Assembly: GCA_013824055.1 (NCBI GenBank)
Contig: PNNE01000436.1
Coordinates: forward strand, 1 to 8,338
DNA length: 8,338 nt
DNA from: Rhodobacter sp.
GTDB taxonomy: Bacteria > Pseudomonadota > Alphaproteobacteria > Rhodobacterales > Rhodobacteraceae
Direction of reading: 5' to 3'
The notes beneath the pieces were generated by a model that searched no databases, was not told the DNA's origin, and was given only the letters and a program-made list of their open reading frames with translations. Below, in pieces: positions 1 through 5,392 of the stretch. Both the position numbers and the translations under genes were made by a program. How positions within the stretch are numbered: position 1 is the stretch's first letter; each line of letters opens with the position of its first letter.

Positions 1-798
1 ATGCTTTCCTACCAGCACCTCTACCATGCCGGAAACCTGGCCGACGTGCACAAGCACGCCGTGCTGGCCTGGGTGCTGGATTACCTGACCCGAAAGGACA
101 AGCCGCTGACCTACATCGAGACCCATGCCGGGCGCGGGGTCTATGATCTGGGGGCGGATGAGGCGGTCAAGACCGGCGAGGCGGCGGCAGGCATCGCATT
201 GGCCGAGGCGCTGTTTCCCCCCGACCATCCCTACCGCCAACGGCTGGAGGAGGCGCGGGCGGCCTATGGTCCGATGGCTTATCCGGGGTCGCCGCTGATC
301 GCGGCACTGGGGCTGCGCGAGACGGACAGCCTGCATCTGGCCGAGTTGCACCCGCAGGAAGTCGCGCACCTGAAGGCCGAGGCGAAGGACTGGGGGGCCC
401 ATGTCTACCAGCAGGACGGGTTCGACCTGGCGCTGGCGCTGACGCCTCCCACCCCGCGGCGCGGATTGATGCTGATCGACCCCTCGTACGAGGTGAAGGC
501 GGATTACGAAGCCATCCCGCGCCACATGGTCAATCTCCAGCGCAAGTGGAACGTGGGACTTCTGATCCTGTGGTATCCGCTGCTGAAGGGCGCGCCGCAC
601 GCTCTCATGCTGCGCGCGCTGGAAACCGCCTTCCCCGACGGCCTGCGCCACGAGGTCCGCTTCCCCCCGGCGCGCGACGGGCATCGGATGGAGGGGTCGG
701 GCCTGTTCCTCGTGAACCCGCCCTACGGACTGGACGAAGAGCTGAAGGCGCTCACATCCCGGTTCACACGGCTTTCCAAGGCCGGACAGAAGCCCTAG
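1..798 (+). CDS. rlmJ: 23S rRNA (adenine(2030)-N6)-methyltransferase RlmJ
   Basis: RlmJ uses S-adenosylmethionine to N6-methylate A2030 (E. coli numbering) of 23S rRNA in the cytoplasm. The 265-residue product is slightly shorter than E. coli RlmJ (about 280). The N-terminus MLSYQHLYHAGNLADVHKH matches the family's opening Y-x-H-x-x-H-A-G-N-x-A-D-V-x-K-H signature, so ATG at base 1 is the true start although no upstream sequence is visible to show a ribosome binding site. The SAM-binding segment is THAGRG at residues 41-46. The catalytic motif IV reads D160-P-S-Y163, where the textbook N6-adenine form is (D/N)PPY. A second conserved family block, SGLFLVNPPYG, lies near residues 233-243. The gene ends 11 bases before the TerB-like gene, so the two are probably co-transcribed. 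The family assignment is firm; the rRNA position is inferred from homology. Confidence 0.95.
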   Translation: MLSYQHLYHAGNLADVHKHAVLAWVLDYLTRKDKPLTYIETHAGRGVYDLGADEAVKTGEAAAGIALAEALFPPDHPYRQRLEEARAAYGPMAYPGSPLIAALGLRETDSLHLAELHPQEVAHLKAEAKDWGAHVYQQDGFDLALALTPPTPRRGLMLIDPSYEVKADYEAIPRHMVNLQRKWNVGLLILWYPLLKGAPHALMLRALETAFPDGLRHEVRFPPARDGHRMEGSGLFLVNPPYGLDEELKALTSRFTRLSKAGQKP

Positions 799-809
799 GA
801 TATCTGCCC

Positions 810-1244
810 ATGATCGATCTGCTCCGCCGCCTTCTGGCCCCCGAACCCGCCCGCCTGCCCGAACCCGACGCCCGGCTGGCGCTGGCGACGCTGCTGGTGC
901 GCATCGCCCGCACCGACGGGCTTTACGCCGTCGAGGAGGTGGAGCGGATCGACAAGGTGCTGTCGCGCCGCTACGGGCTTGACCCCTTTGCCAGCGCAAA
1001 GCTGCGCACCGAAGCCGAGACCCTCGAACGCGAGGCGCCCGACACCGTGCGGTTCACCCGCGCGCTGAAGGAAGCGGTCCCGCTGGAGGACCGGGCCGAG
1101 CTGATGACCGCGCTCTGGTCGGTCGCTCTGGCCGATGGCCAGCGTGAGGCGCATGAGGACCGGCTGGTGCGGCTGGTGGCCAGTCTGCTGGGCCTGACGG
1201 ACGTGGAATCGGCGCTGGCGCGGCGGAAGGCCGCACAGGAATGA
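810..1244 (+). CDS. TerB-fold protein, 144 aa
   Basis: Small, soluble, mostly helical and highly charged protein. Two acidic repeats typical of the TerB fold are visible: RTDGLYAVEEVE at about residues 34-45 and LADGQREAHEDRLV at about 107-120. Each is an A/T-D-G followed by a Glu one or two helical turns later, a pattern associated with metal binding in TerB. There is no signal peptide or membrane segment. The start at 810 is chosen because TAGGA (796-800), overlapping the rlmJ stop, gives a ribosome binding site about 9 bases away, and because the upstream part of the open frame lies antiparallel to no known domain and merely shadows rlmJ. The stop overlaps the next start as ATGA, indicating translational coupling. 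TerB-fold proteins are often named for tellurite resistance, but no other ter gene is here, so that function should not be assumed. Confidence 0.85.
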   Translation: MIDLLRRLLAPEPARLPEPDARLALATLLVRIARTDGLYAVEEVERIDKVLSRRYGLDPFASAKLRTEAETLEREAPDTVRFTRALKEAVPLEDRAELMTALWSVALADGQREAHEDRLVRLVASLLGLTDVESALARRKAAQE

Positions 1245-2008
1245 TCGCAAGCCTCGGGATGTACGATTTCGGGGCCGCCGTGGCCGCGAATGACCGGCTG
1301 TGGACACTGATCCGCACCGGGCTGCGTGGCCGCCGGGTCGCGGCGCCCGAGGCGTTGACGCGGGGCGAGCGTGCGTATTGGGACGCATGGCAGTCGCCGG
1401 ACCTGATCCTGTCGCAGACCTGCGGCTATCCGTTCCGGGCGCGCCTGCATGGGACGGTGACCTATGTCGGCACCCCGGACTACGGGGTCATGGGCTGCGC
1501 TCCGGGGCATTACCGGTCGGTCTTCGTGGTCCGTGCCGACGACCCGCGCGAAAGCCTGGCCGACTGGGACGGTGCGCGGTTCGCCTACAATGAACCCCTG
1601 TCGCAGTCCGGTTGGGCCGCGCCCCAGGTTCACGCGGAAAAGCTGGGCATCCGCTTGCCTCCGACGCTGCAGACCGGAAAGCACCGGCTGTCGGCGCGGG
1701 CCGTGATCGAGGGCAAGGCCGACATCGCCGCGCTGGACGCGGTGACCCATGCCCTGATGCAGGATGCTGGTCTGGCGCAGGGCCTGCGCGTCATCGGCAT
1801 GACCGACCCGACGCCGGGTCTGCCTTTCATCACCGCTCTTGGCCGCGACCCCGATCCGGTCTTCGATGCGGTCAGCGAAGCCATCGCGGCGCTGTCGGCA
1901 CCCGATCGCGCGGTCCTGCATCTGAAAGGCCTGGTGCGGATCGCGGTCGAGGATTACCTGGCCGTGCCCGATCCGCCGTCACCCGGGCAGATTGCCGCGC
2001 CGATCTGA
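1241..2008 (+). CDS. PhnD/SsuA-type substrate-binding-fold protein without signal peptide
   Basis: A 255-residue protein resembling the phosphonate/phosphate-phosphite ABC binding-protein fold (type II periplasmic-binding-protein superfamily). Visible conserved blocks are SQTCGYP at 58-64, GTPDYG at 77-82, RSVFVVR at 92-98, N117-E118 followed by SQSG at 121-124, TGKHRLS at 145-151, and GKADIAALD at 158-166. Together these form the usual order of ligand-contacting loops. The N-terminus MIASLGMYDFGAAVAANDR is not a secretion signal, and I see no alternative upstream start giving one, so the protein is probably cytoplasmic. The start is fixed by the 4-base ATGA overlap with the TerB-like gene and by GGAAGG at 1225-1230. 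There is no phosphonate permease, ATPase or lyase gene nearby, so an importer role is unlikely. A soluble sensor or ligand carrier is possible, but its function is unknown. Confidence 0.8.
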   Translation: MIASLGMYDFGAAVAANDRLWTLIRTGLRGRRVAAPEALTRGERAYWDAWQSPDLILSQTCGYPFRARLHGTVTYVGTPDYGVMGCAPGHYRSVFVVRADDPRESLADWDGARFAYNEPLSQSGWAAPQVHAEKLGIRLPPTLQTGKHRLSARAVIEGKADIAALDAVTHALMQDAGLAQGLRVIGMTDPTPGLPFITALGRDPDPVFDAVSEAIAALSAPDRAVLHLKGLVRIAVEDYLAVPDPPSPGQIAAPI

Positions 2009-2112
2009 TCAAATCACCCGCGAGGGACAGGCCAATCGGCCAAATCGCCGTTGCATTGCTGCAAAATCTGCGTCCTACTCGCTACCCAAACCGCTTCCAG
2101 ACCCGGAACACC
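2009..2112 (+). promoter_or_regulatory. Leader/promoter region of the ABC importer operon
   Basis: This 104-base gap is the only non-coding space upstream of the five-gene importer, so its promoter should lie here or in the end of the preceding gene. It contains a tandem near-repeat, GGCCAATC (2030-2037) and GGCCAAATC (2038-2046), then a dyad at 2051-2064. The sequence is more AT-rich than the flanking genes. A possible -35 is TTGCAT at 2051-2056, with a weak -10 (CCTACT, 2074-2079) at 17-base spacing; I rate this promoter call low. There is no strong Shine-Dalgarno before 2113, only GGAA around 2106. Confidence 0.45.
2051..2064. promoter_or_regulatory. Operator-like dyad TTGCA-N4-TGCAA
   Basis: Perfect 5-bp inverted repeat with a 4-base spacer, placed about 50 bases upstream of the ATPase start. 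The arrangement contains a T-N11-A, as seen in many LysR-type sites, and LysR-type regulators control octopine/nopaline-type importers. No regulator gene is in the window, so the binding protein is unknown. It overlaps the only plausible -35 element. Confidence 0.35.
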
Positions 2113-2895
2113 ATGCCCGACCCAGCCTTCGACACCCCGGTCATCGACATCCACGACCTGCACAAGAGCTATGGCCCGCTGGAGGTGCTGAAAGGCGTCG
2201 ACCTGATTGCGCCGCGCGGGCATGTGGTGTCGCTGATCGGGTCCTCGGGGTCAGGGAAATCGACGCTTCTGCGCTGCTGCAACCTTCTGGAGGAAAGCCA
2301 GCAGGGCGAGATCCGCTTCGAAGGCGAGGCGGTGCGCTGGAAGGGGCAAGGCCACAACCGCCACCCCGCCGACCGCGATCAGGTGACGCGCATCCGGACG
2401 AACCTGTCGATGGTGTTCCAGCAGTTCAACCTCTGGTCCCACCTGACCATCCTGCAAAACGTGATGGAAGCGCCGGTGCATGTGCTGAAGCGCGATCCGA
2501 AAGAGGTCGAGGAGCGGGCGCGGCACTATCTGGCCAAGGTCGGGATCGGCGAGAAGGCCGACGCCTGGCCTGCTCAGCTGTCGGGCGGGCAGCAGCAGCG
2601 CGCGGCCATCGCGCGGGCCTTGTGCATGGAACCGCGGGCGCTGCTGTTCGACGAGCCGACCAGTGCGCTGGACCCCGAGCTGGAGCAGGAAGTCGTCCGC
2701 GTGATCAAGGCGCTGGCCGACGAGGGGCGGACGATGCTGCTGGTCACGCATGACATGAAGCTGGCGGCGGACACGTCCGACCACGTGATCTTCCTGCACA
2801 AGGGCAAGATCGAGGAGCAGGGCCCGCCGGAAAGCCTGTTCGGCAATCCCCGCAGCGAGCGTCTGCGCGGGTTCCTGTCAGCGACGGCGGCCTGA
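2113..2895 (+). CDS. Polar amino acid ABC importer ATP-binding protein (HisP/OccP type)
   Basis: Cytoplasmic ATPase that powers uptake through the two permeases encoded downstream. All motifs of a functional ABC nucleotide-binding domain are present in the 260-residue product: aromatic A-loop Y20, Walker A GSSGSGKST at 43-51, Q-loop within VFQQFNLW at 101-108, signature LSGGQQQR at 156-163, Walker B ALLFDEPTSALD at 176-187, and switch His213 in VTHDM. The insertion rich in His, Arg and Asp at about 77-92 is typical of HisP-like subunits relative to shorter GlnQ types. The length matches the family (about 255-260). ATG 2113 is the first Met before the domain, and the preceding in-frame sequence is a shadow of the upstream gene. 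The stop TGA (2893-2895) shares its A with the next ATG, so SBP1 is translationally coupled. Confidence 0.95.
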   Translation: MPDPAFDTPVIDIHDLHKSYGPLEVLKGVDLIAPRGHVVSLIGSSGSGKSTLLRCCNLLEESQQGEIRFEGEAVRWKGQGHNRHPADRDQVTRIRTNLSMVFQQFNLWSHLTILQNVMEAPVHVLKRDPKEVEERARHYLAKVGIGEKADAWPAQLSGGQQQRAAIARALCMEPRALLFDEPTSALDPELEQEVVRVIKALADEGRTMLLVTHDMKLAADTSDHVIFLHKGKIEEQGPPESLFGNPRSERLRGFLSATAA

Positions 2896-3602
2896 TGCCT
2901 TGCGTCGGCGCGCTTGCTGCGGCGGTGACCGGGCTGGTCCTGGCCTCGTCCGGGCCGATCACCATCGGCACCGACGCGCCCTTTCCCGAATACACCCATG
3001 TCGATGCCTCGGGCGTCATCACCGGCTACGAGCGGGACCTGATGGACGAGGTCTGCACCCGCGCCGCGCTGCGCTGCGACTGGGAGCTGGCGAATTTCGA
3101 CCAGCTGATTCCGGGTGTGATGTCGGGGCGGTTCGACGTGGTGCTGGGCGGGATGGCGGTCACGGACGAACGCCGGGCGCTGGTGGATTTCACCCAGTCC
3201 TACCACGGCACCGACCCCGAGGAATGGTACATCGGCCCGCCGGGCGCGCCCGCGCCATCGGCCGCGCTGGTGGGGGTGCAGGCCGGCACCGTGCACGAGG
3301 CGCATCTGCGCCGGATGGGCTACCGCAGCTCCGTCTTTGCGACCGAGCCGCAGGTGCTGGAGGCGCTGGCGCTGGGTCAGGTCGAGCTGGCGCTGGGACC
3401 GTTCCAGACCCGACCCGACATCCAGGCTTTCCTGGCGGCGAAGGGAATGGACCACCTCTACTCCGAGATGATCCCCGACGACGGCGTGGCAATGGCCGTC
3501 TGCAAGGGCAACACCGACCTTCTGGACACGCTGAATGGCGCGCTGGACGCGATGCGTCGCGACGGAACGCTTGCAAGCCTGGAAGCACGCTGGTTCGACT
3601 GA
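2895..3602 (+). CDS. Family 3 substrate-binding protein 1, divergent paralogue
   Basis: Extracytoplasmic solute-binding protein family 3 (polar amino acids and opines), 235 residues. Family landmarks are IGTDAPFPEYTH at 24-35, a likely disulfide pair Cys54/Cys61, the domain-1 ligand loop GGMAVTDER at 85-93 with the carboxylate-binding Arg93, and the domain-2 QAGT at 129-132. Two departures stand out. The Asp that normally binds the ligand amino group, in the G-x-(V/A)-x-x-x-L-x-D stretch, is Pro169 here (GQVELALGPF). The expected Ser of GMSIT is Ala (GMAVT). The N-terminus has a hydrophobic stretch (about 4-17) but no Lys or Arg before it, so it is a weak signal peptide. The only start I can justify is the ATG sharing a base with the ATPase stop; a clear Shine-Dalgarno is absent. 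It is paralogous to the gene that follows. It may bind a ligand lacking a free alpha-amino group; this is inference. Confidence 0.88.
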   Translation: MPCVGALAAAVTGLVLASSGPITIGTDAPFPEYTHVDASGVITGYERDLMDEVCTRAALRCDWELANFDQLIPGVMSGRFDVVLGGMAVTDERRALVDFTQSYHGTDPEEWYIGPPGAPAPSAALVGVQAGTVHEAHLRRMGYRSSVFATEPQVLEALALGQVELALGPFQTRPDIQAFLAAKGMDHLYSEMIPDDGVAMAVCKGNTDLLDTLNGALDAMRRDGTLASLEARWFD

Positions 3603-3623
3603 ACCATTCCTCCATCCGACGTT

Positions 3624-3630
3624 AAGGGAG
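3624..3630 (+). promoter_or_regulatory. Strong ribosome binding site for SBP2
   Basis: AAGGGAG lies 8 bases before the ATG at 3639, the strongest Shine-Dalgarno in the importer operon. It fixes the start and suggests that SBP2 is translated independently and abundantly, unlike the coupled SBP1. Confidence 0.75.
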
Positions 3631-3638
3631 ACACAAGG

Positions 3639-4391
3639 ATGAAAAGACTGCTGATCGCGACCGCCCTGGTGACCATCGCCGGCGCGGCTTCTGCCCAGGA
3701 CATCGTGCGCCTCGGCACCGAGGGCGCCTACCCGCCCTACAACTTCATCAACGACGCCGGCGAAGTCGCGGGCTTCGAGCGCGAGTTCGGCGACGAGCTG
3801 TGCAAGCGCGCGGGCCTGACCTGCGAATGGGTGACGAACGATTGGGATTCGATCATCCCGAACCTGCAGTCGGGCAACTACGATGTGATCATCGCGGGGA
3901 TGAGCATCACCGACGAACGCGAGGAAGTCATCGATTTCAGCGCAGGCTACCTGCCTCCGGCGGCCTCGTCCTACCTGGCGCTGTCGGCGGACACCGACCT
4001 GATGTCGGGTCCGGTGGCGGCGCAGACCGGCACGATCCAGGCCTCGTTCATCGCCGAGAACGGGATGCAGCTGGTCGAATACGCGACCCCGGAAGAAACC
4101 GTGGCCGCCGTGCGGAACGGCGAGGCGGTCGCCGTGCTGGCCGACAGGGACTATCTGGTGCCGATGGCCAATGAATCGGGCGGCGAGCTTGTGCTGCTGG
4201 AACGTGAAGAATCGCTCGGCGGCGGCGTGGGCCTGGGCTTCCGCGACAGTGACGACGCGCTGCGCGAAAAGTTCGATGCGGCGATCAAGTCGATGAAGTG
4301 CGACGGCACGCTGGATGCGATGATCACCAGACCCGAATACTTCGGACCCGAGGCCAAGACCTGGGGCGACGCCGGCAAGGAAGGCTGCTAA
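3639..4391 (+). CDS. Family 3 substrate-binding protein 2, canonical polar amino acid binder
   Basis: Periplasmic binding protein of 250 residues that delivers its ligand to the permeases. It has a classic Sec signal peptide, MKRLLIATALVTIAGAASA, with likely cleavage before Q20. Ligand-site features of the lysine/arginine/ornithine and histidine binder family are intact: YPPYNF at 31-36, a likely disulfide Cys55/Cys62, GMSITDER at 87-94 with Arg94, QTGT at 129-132, and Asp169 in VLADRDYL for the amino group. Cys221 and the C-terminal Cys250 could form a second disulfide. It aligns along its length with SBP1, for example in the SG-x-(Y/F)-DV and TDER regions. Placement inside an importer operon with a HisP-type ATPase, and next to a gamma-glutamyl-ligase gene, favours a cationic amino acid, opine or amine ligand. 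The exact ligand cannot be read from sequence. Confidence 0.94.
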   Translation: MKRLLIATALVTIAGAASAQDIVRLGTEGAYPPYNFINDAGEVAGFEREFGDELCKRAGLTCEWVTNDWDSIIPNLQSGNYDVIIAGMSITDEREEVIDFSAGYLPPAASSYLALSADTDLMSGPVAAQTGTIQASFIAENGMQLVEYATPEETVAAVRNGEAVAVLADRDYLVPMANESGGELVLLEREESLGGGVGLGFRDSDDALREKFDAAIKSMKCDGTLDAMITRPEYFGPEAKTWGDAGKEGC

Positions 4392-4400
4392 GCCTTGACC

Positions 4401-4422
4401 GGGCGGGCCTTCGGGCCCGCCC
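4401..4422 (+). other. Intercistronic hairpin with UUCG tetraloop
   Basis: A perfect 9-bp stem, GGGCGGGCC paired with GGCCCGCCC, closes a TTCG loop at 4410-4413. It begins 9 bases after the SBP2 stop and 21 bases before the first permease. UUCG tetraloops on GC stems are unusually stable RNA structures. No T-run follows, so this is not a standard intrinsic terminator. Its position matches the known arrangement in binding-protein operons, where a hairpin protects the SBP mRNA 3' end and lowers permease expression. That role is inferred. Confidence 0.75.
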
Positions 4423-4443
4423 CTTCCACGACGGGACCCGCGA

Positions 4444-5322
4444 ATGTTCGAAGCCTGCGCCGATCCGAGAGCCATCGAAGGCCTGACCTGGGCCGCCTGC
4501 TATCTTACTTCGGGCAAGCATATCGATTTCTACCTGTCGTTCCTGACCGTCCTTCTGCTGCTGGCAATCACCGCGCCGGCCGCGCTTGGCATGGGCTTCC
4601 TGGGTGCCACCGCCGCCCGGTCCCACATCGCGCCGGTCAGCTGGCTGGGCAAGGTCTACATCTGGATGGTGCGTGGCGTGCCCGACATCATCTTCTTCCT
4701 CTTCTTCGTCATCGCGCTGGACCAGGTCATCGAATACGCCAAAAGCCTGGCGGTCTGTGCCGACCACGCCTGGCCCTGGCAGGGGCTGGAGTTCCGCGTC
4801 TGCCCCGAAGCCAAGGTTCCGCTGGCCAGATCCTCGGCCTTCTGGCACCAGGCCTATGGCTTCATGCTGGCGGTGGTGACCTTCGCCATCGTCTTCGGCG
4901 CCTTCGTGGCGAACGTGATCTTCGGCGCGATGAACGCCGTCCCCCGCGCCCAGCTGGAAACGGCCGAGGCTTACGGGATGAGCCGCGCCCAGGTCTTTCG
5001 CCGCATCCTGATGCCGCAGATGTGGATCTATGCGCTGCCGGGACTTGGCAACCTGTGGATGATCCTGATCAAGGCCACGCCGCTGCTGTTCCTGCTGGGC
5101 GTCAAGGACATCGTCTTCTACGCCCGCGAACTGGGCGGATCGAAGACGCAGGCCTATGAATACCCGCATGGCGACTGGCGATTGTGGTATTTCCTGGCGC
5201 TGATGGTCTTCTACCTGGCCTTCACCCACATCTCCGAGATCGGCATCGCCCGCATCACGCGCAAGCTCAGCCACGGCCAGGCCACGGCCGGCGGTGACGC
5301 CCTGCGGAGGGCAGGCGGATGA
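4444..5322 (+). CDS. Polar amino acid ABC importer permease (HisQ/OccQ type)
   Basis: Inner-membrane permease subunit of 292 residues. Five hydrophobic segments are visible at about 28-55, 68-95, 136-162, 197-220 and 246-266, the usual core of the type I amino acid importer fold. RGVPDIIFFLFF at 77-88 corresponds to the family's RG(T/V)P block. The cytoplasmic coupling loop (EAA motif) is at about 172-191, TAEAYG-9 residues-I-2 residues-P, which contacts the ATPase. The protein is some 60 residues longer than E. coli HisQ (228), mainly through a loop of about 38 residues between segments 2 and 3 (97-134) that should face the periplasm and carries Cys105 and Cys120. The ATG at 4444 has a weak upstream GACGGGA. 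The gene ends 5 bases before the tandem palindromes and 70 bases before the second permease. Confidence 0.93.
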   Translation: MFEACADPRAIEGLTWAACYLTSGKHIDFYLSFLTVLLLLAITAPAALGMGFLGATAARSHIAPVSWLGKVYIWMVRGVPDIIFFLFFVIALDQVIEYAKSLAVCADHAWPWQGLEFRVCPEAKVPLARSSAFWHQAYGFMLAVVTFAIVFGAFVANVIFGAMNAVPRAQLETAEAYGMSRAQVFRRILMPQMWIYALPGLGNLWMILIKATPLLFLLGVKDIVFYARELGGSKTQAYEYPHGDWRLWYFLALMVFYLAFTHISEIGIARITRKLSHGQATAGGDALRRAGG

Positions 5323-5327
5323 AGGAC

Positions 5328-5349
5328 CAAAAGTTTTCGAAAACTTTTG
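5328..5349. repeat. Perfect 22-bp palindrome A, centred on TTCGAA
   Basis: The left arm CAAAAGTTTTC is followed directly by its exact reverse complement, with no mismatch and no spacer. It is AT-rich inside a GC-rich operon. In RNA it would fold as a hairpin of about 9 bp. It directly abuts palindrome B, and the two share the central TTCGAA and the outer CAAA/TTTG ends. The pair sits between two permease genes of one operon, a junction that is usually tight. Confidence 0.9.
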
Positions 5350-5371
5350 CAAATTCCTTCGAAGGAATTTG
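5350..5371. repeat. Perfect 22-bp palindrome B, centred on TTCGAA
   Basis: The left arm CAAATTCCTTC is followed directly by its exact reverse complement. It starts at the base after palindrome A ends, and the junction creates a further palindrome, TTTGCAAA (5346-5353). CCAAA at 5327-5331 can also pair with TTTGG at 5368-5372, closing the whole unit. The last arm ends 8 bases before the Shine-Dalgarno of the second permease gene, so structure here could affect its translation. It could be a mobile or REP-like intergenic repeat, a protein-binding site, or an mRNA processing element. Confidence 0.9.
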
Positions 5372-5379
5372 GCCCGGCC

Positions 5380-5384
5380 GGAGG
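5380..5384 (+). promoter_or_regulatory. Ribosome binding site deciding the second permease start
   Basis: GGAGG lies 8 bases before ATG 5393. The same frame is open further upstream to a GTG at 5294, but that would read through both palindromes and overlap the previous gene. This site therefore supports 5393 as the start. Confidence 0.75.
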
Positions 5385-5392
5385 ATGGCAGC

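Noticed and set aside
810..1244. Tellurite resistance determinant
   Set aside because: Only the TerB fold is present; no terA, terC, terD or terE-like gene is nearby, so the phenotype cannot be claimed.
971..1921. A 316-codon open frame on the minus strand
   Set aside because: Antisense to the TerB-like and PhnD-like genes, both of which show real family motifs. The antisense product has shadow-type composition.
1612..2112. Upstream extension of the ATPase frame
   Set aside because: The extension is the +1-frame shadow of the PhnD-like gene; the ABC domain begins just after ATG 2113.
4401..4422. Rho-independent terminator after SBP2
   Set aside because: No T-run follows the stem, and the permeases needed by the same importer lie just downstream.
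2574..4475. A 633-codon open frame on the minus strand
   Set aside because: It lies entirely antisense to the ATPase, both binding proteins and part of the next gap. Its composition is Arg/Gly/His/Gln-rich without any recognisable domain. Long antisense frames are expected in GC-rich genes with strong third-position bias.
5294..5392. GTG 5294 as start of the second permease
   Set aside because: It would overlap the previous gene and translate the two palindromes; GGAGG before ATG 5393 is a much better initiation site.
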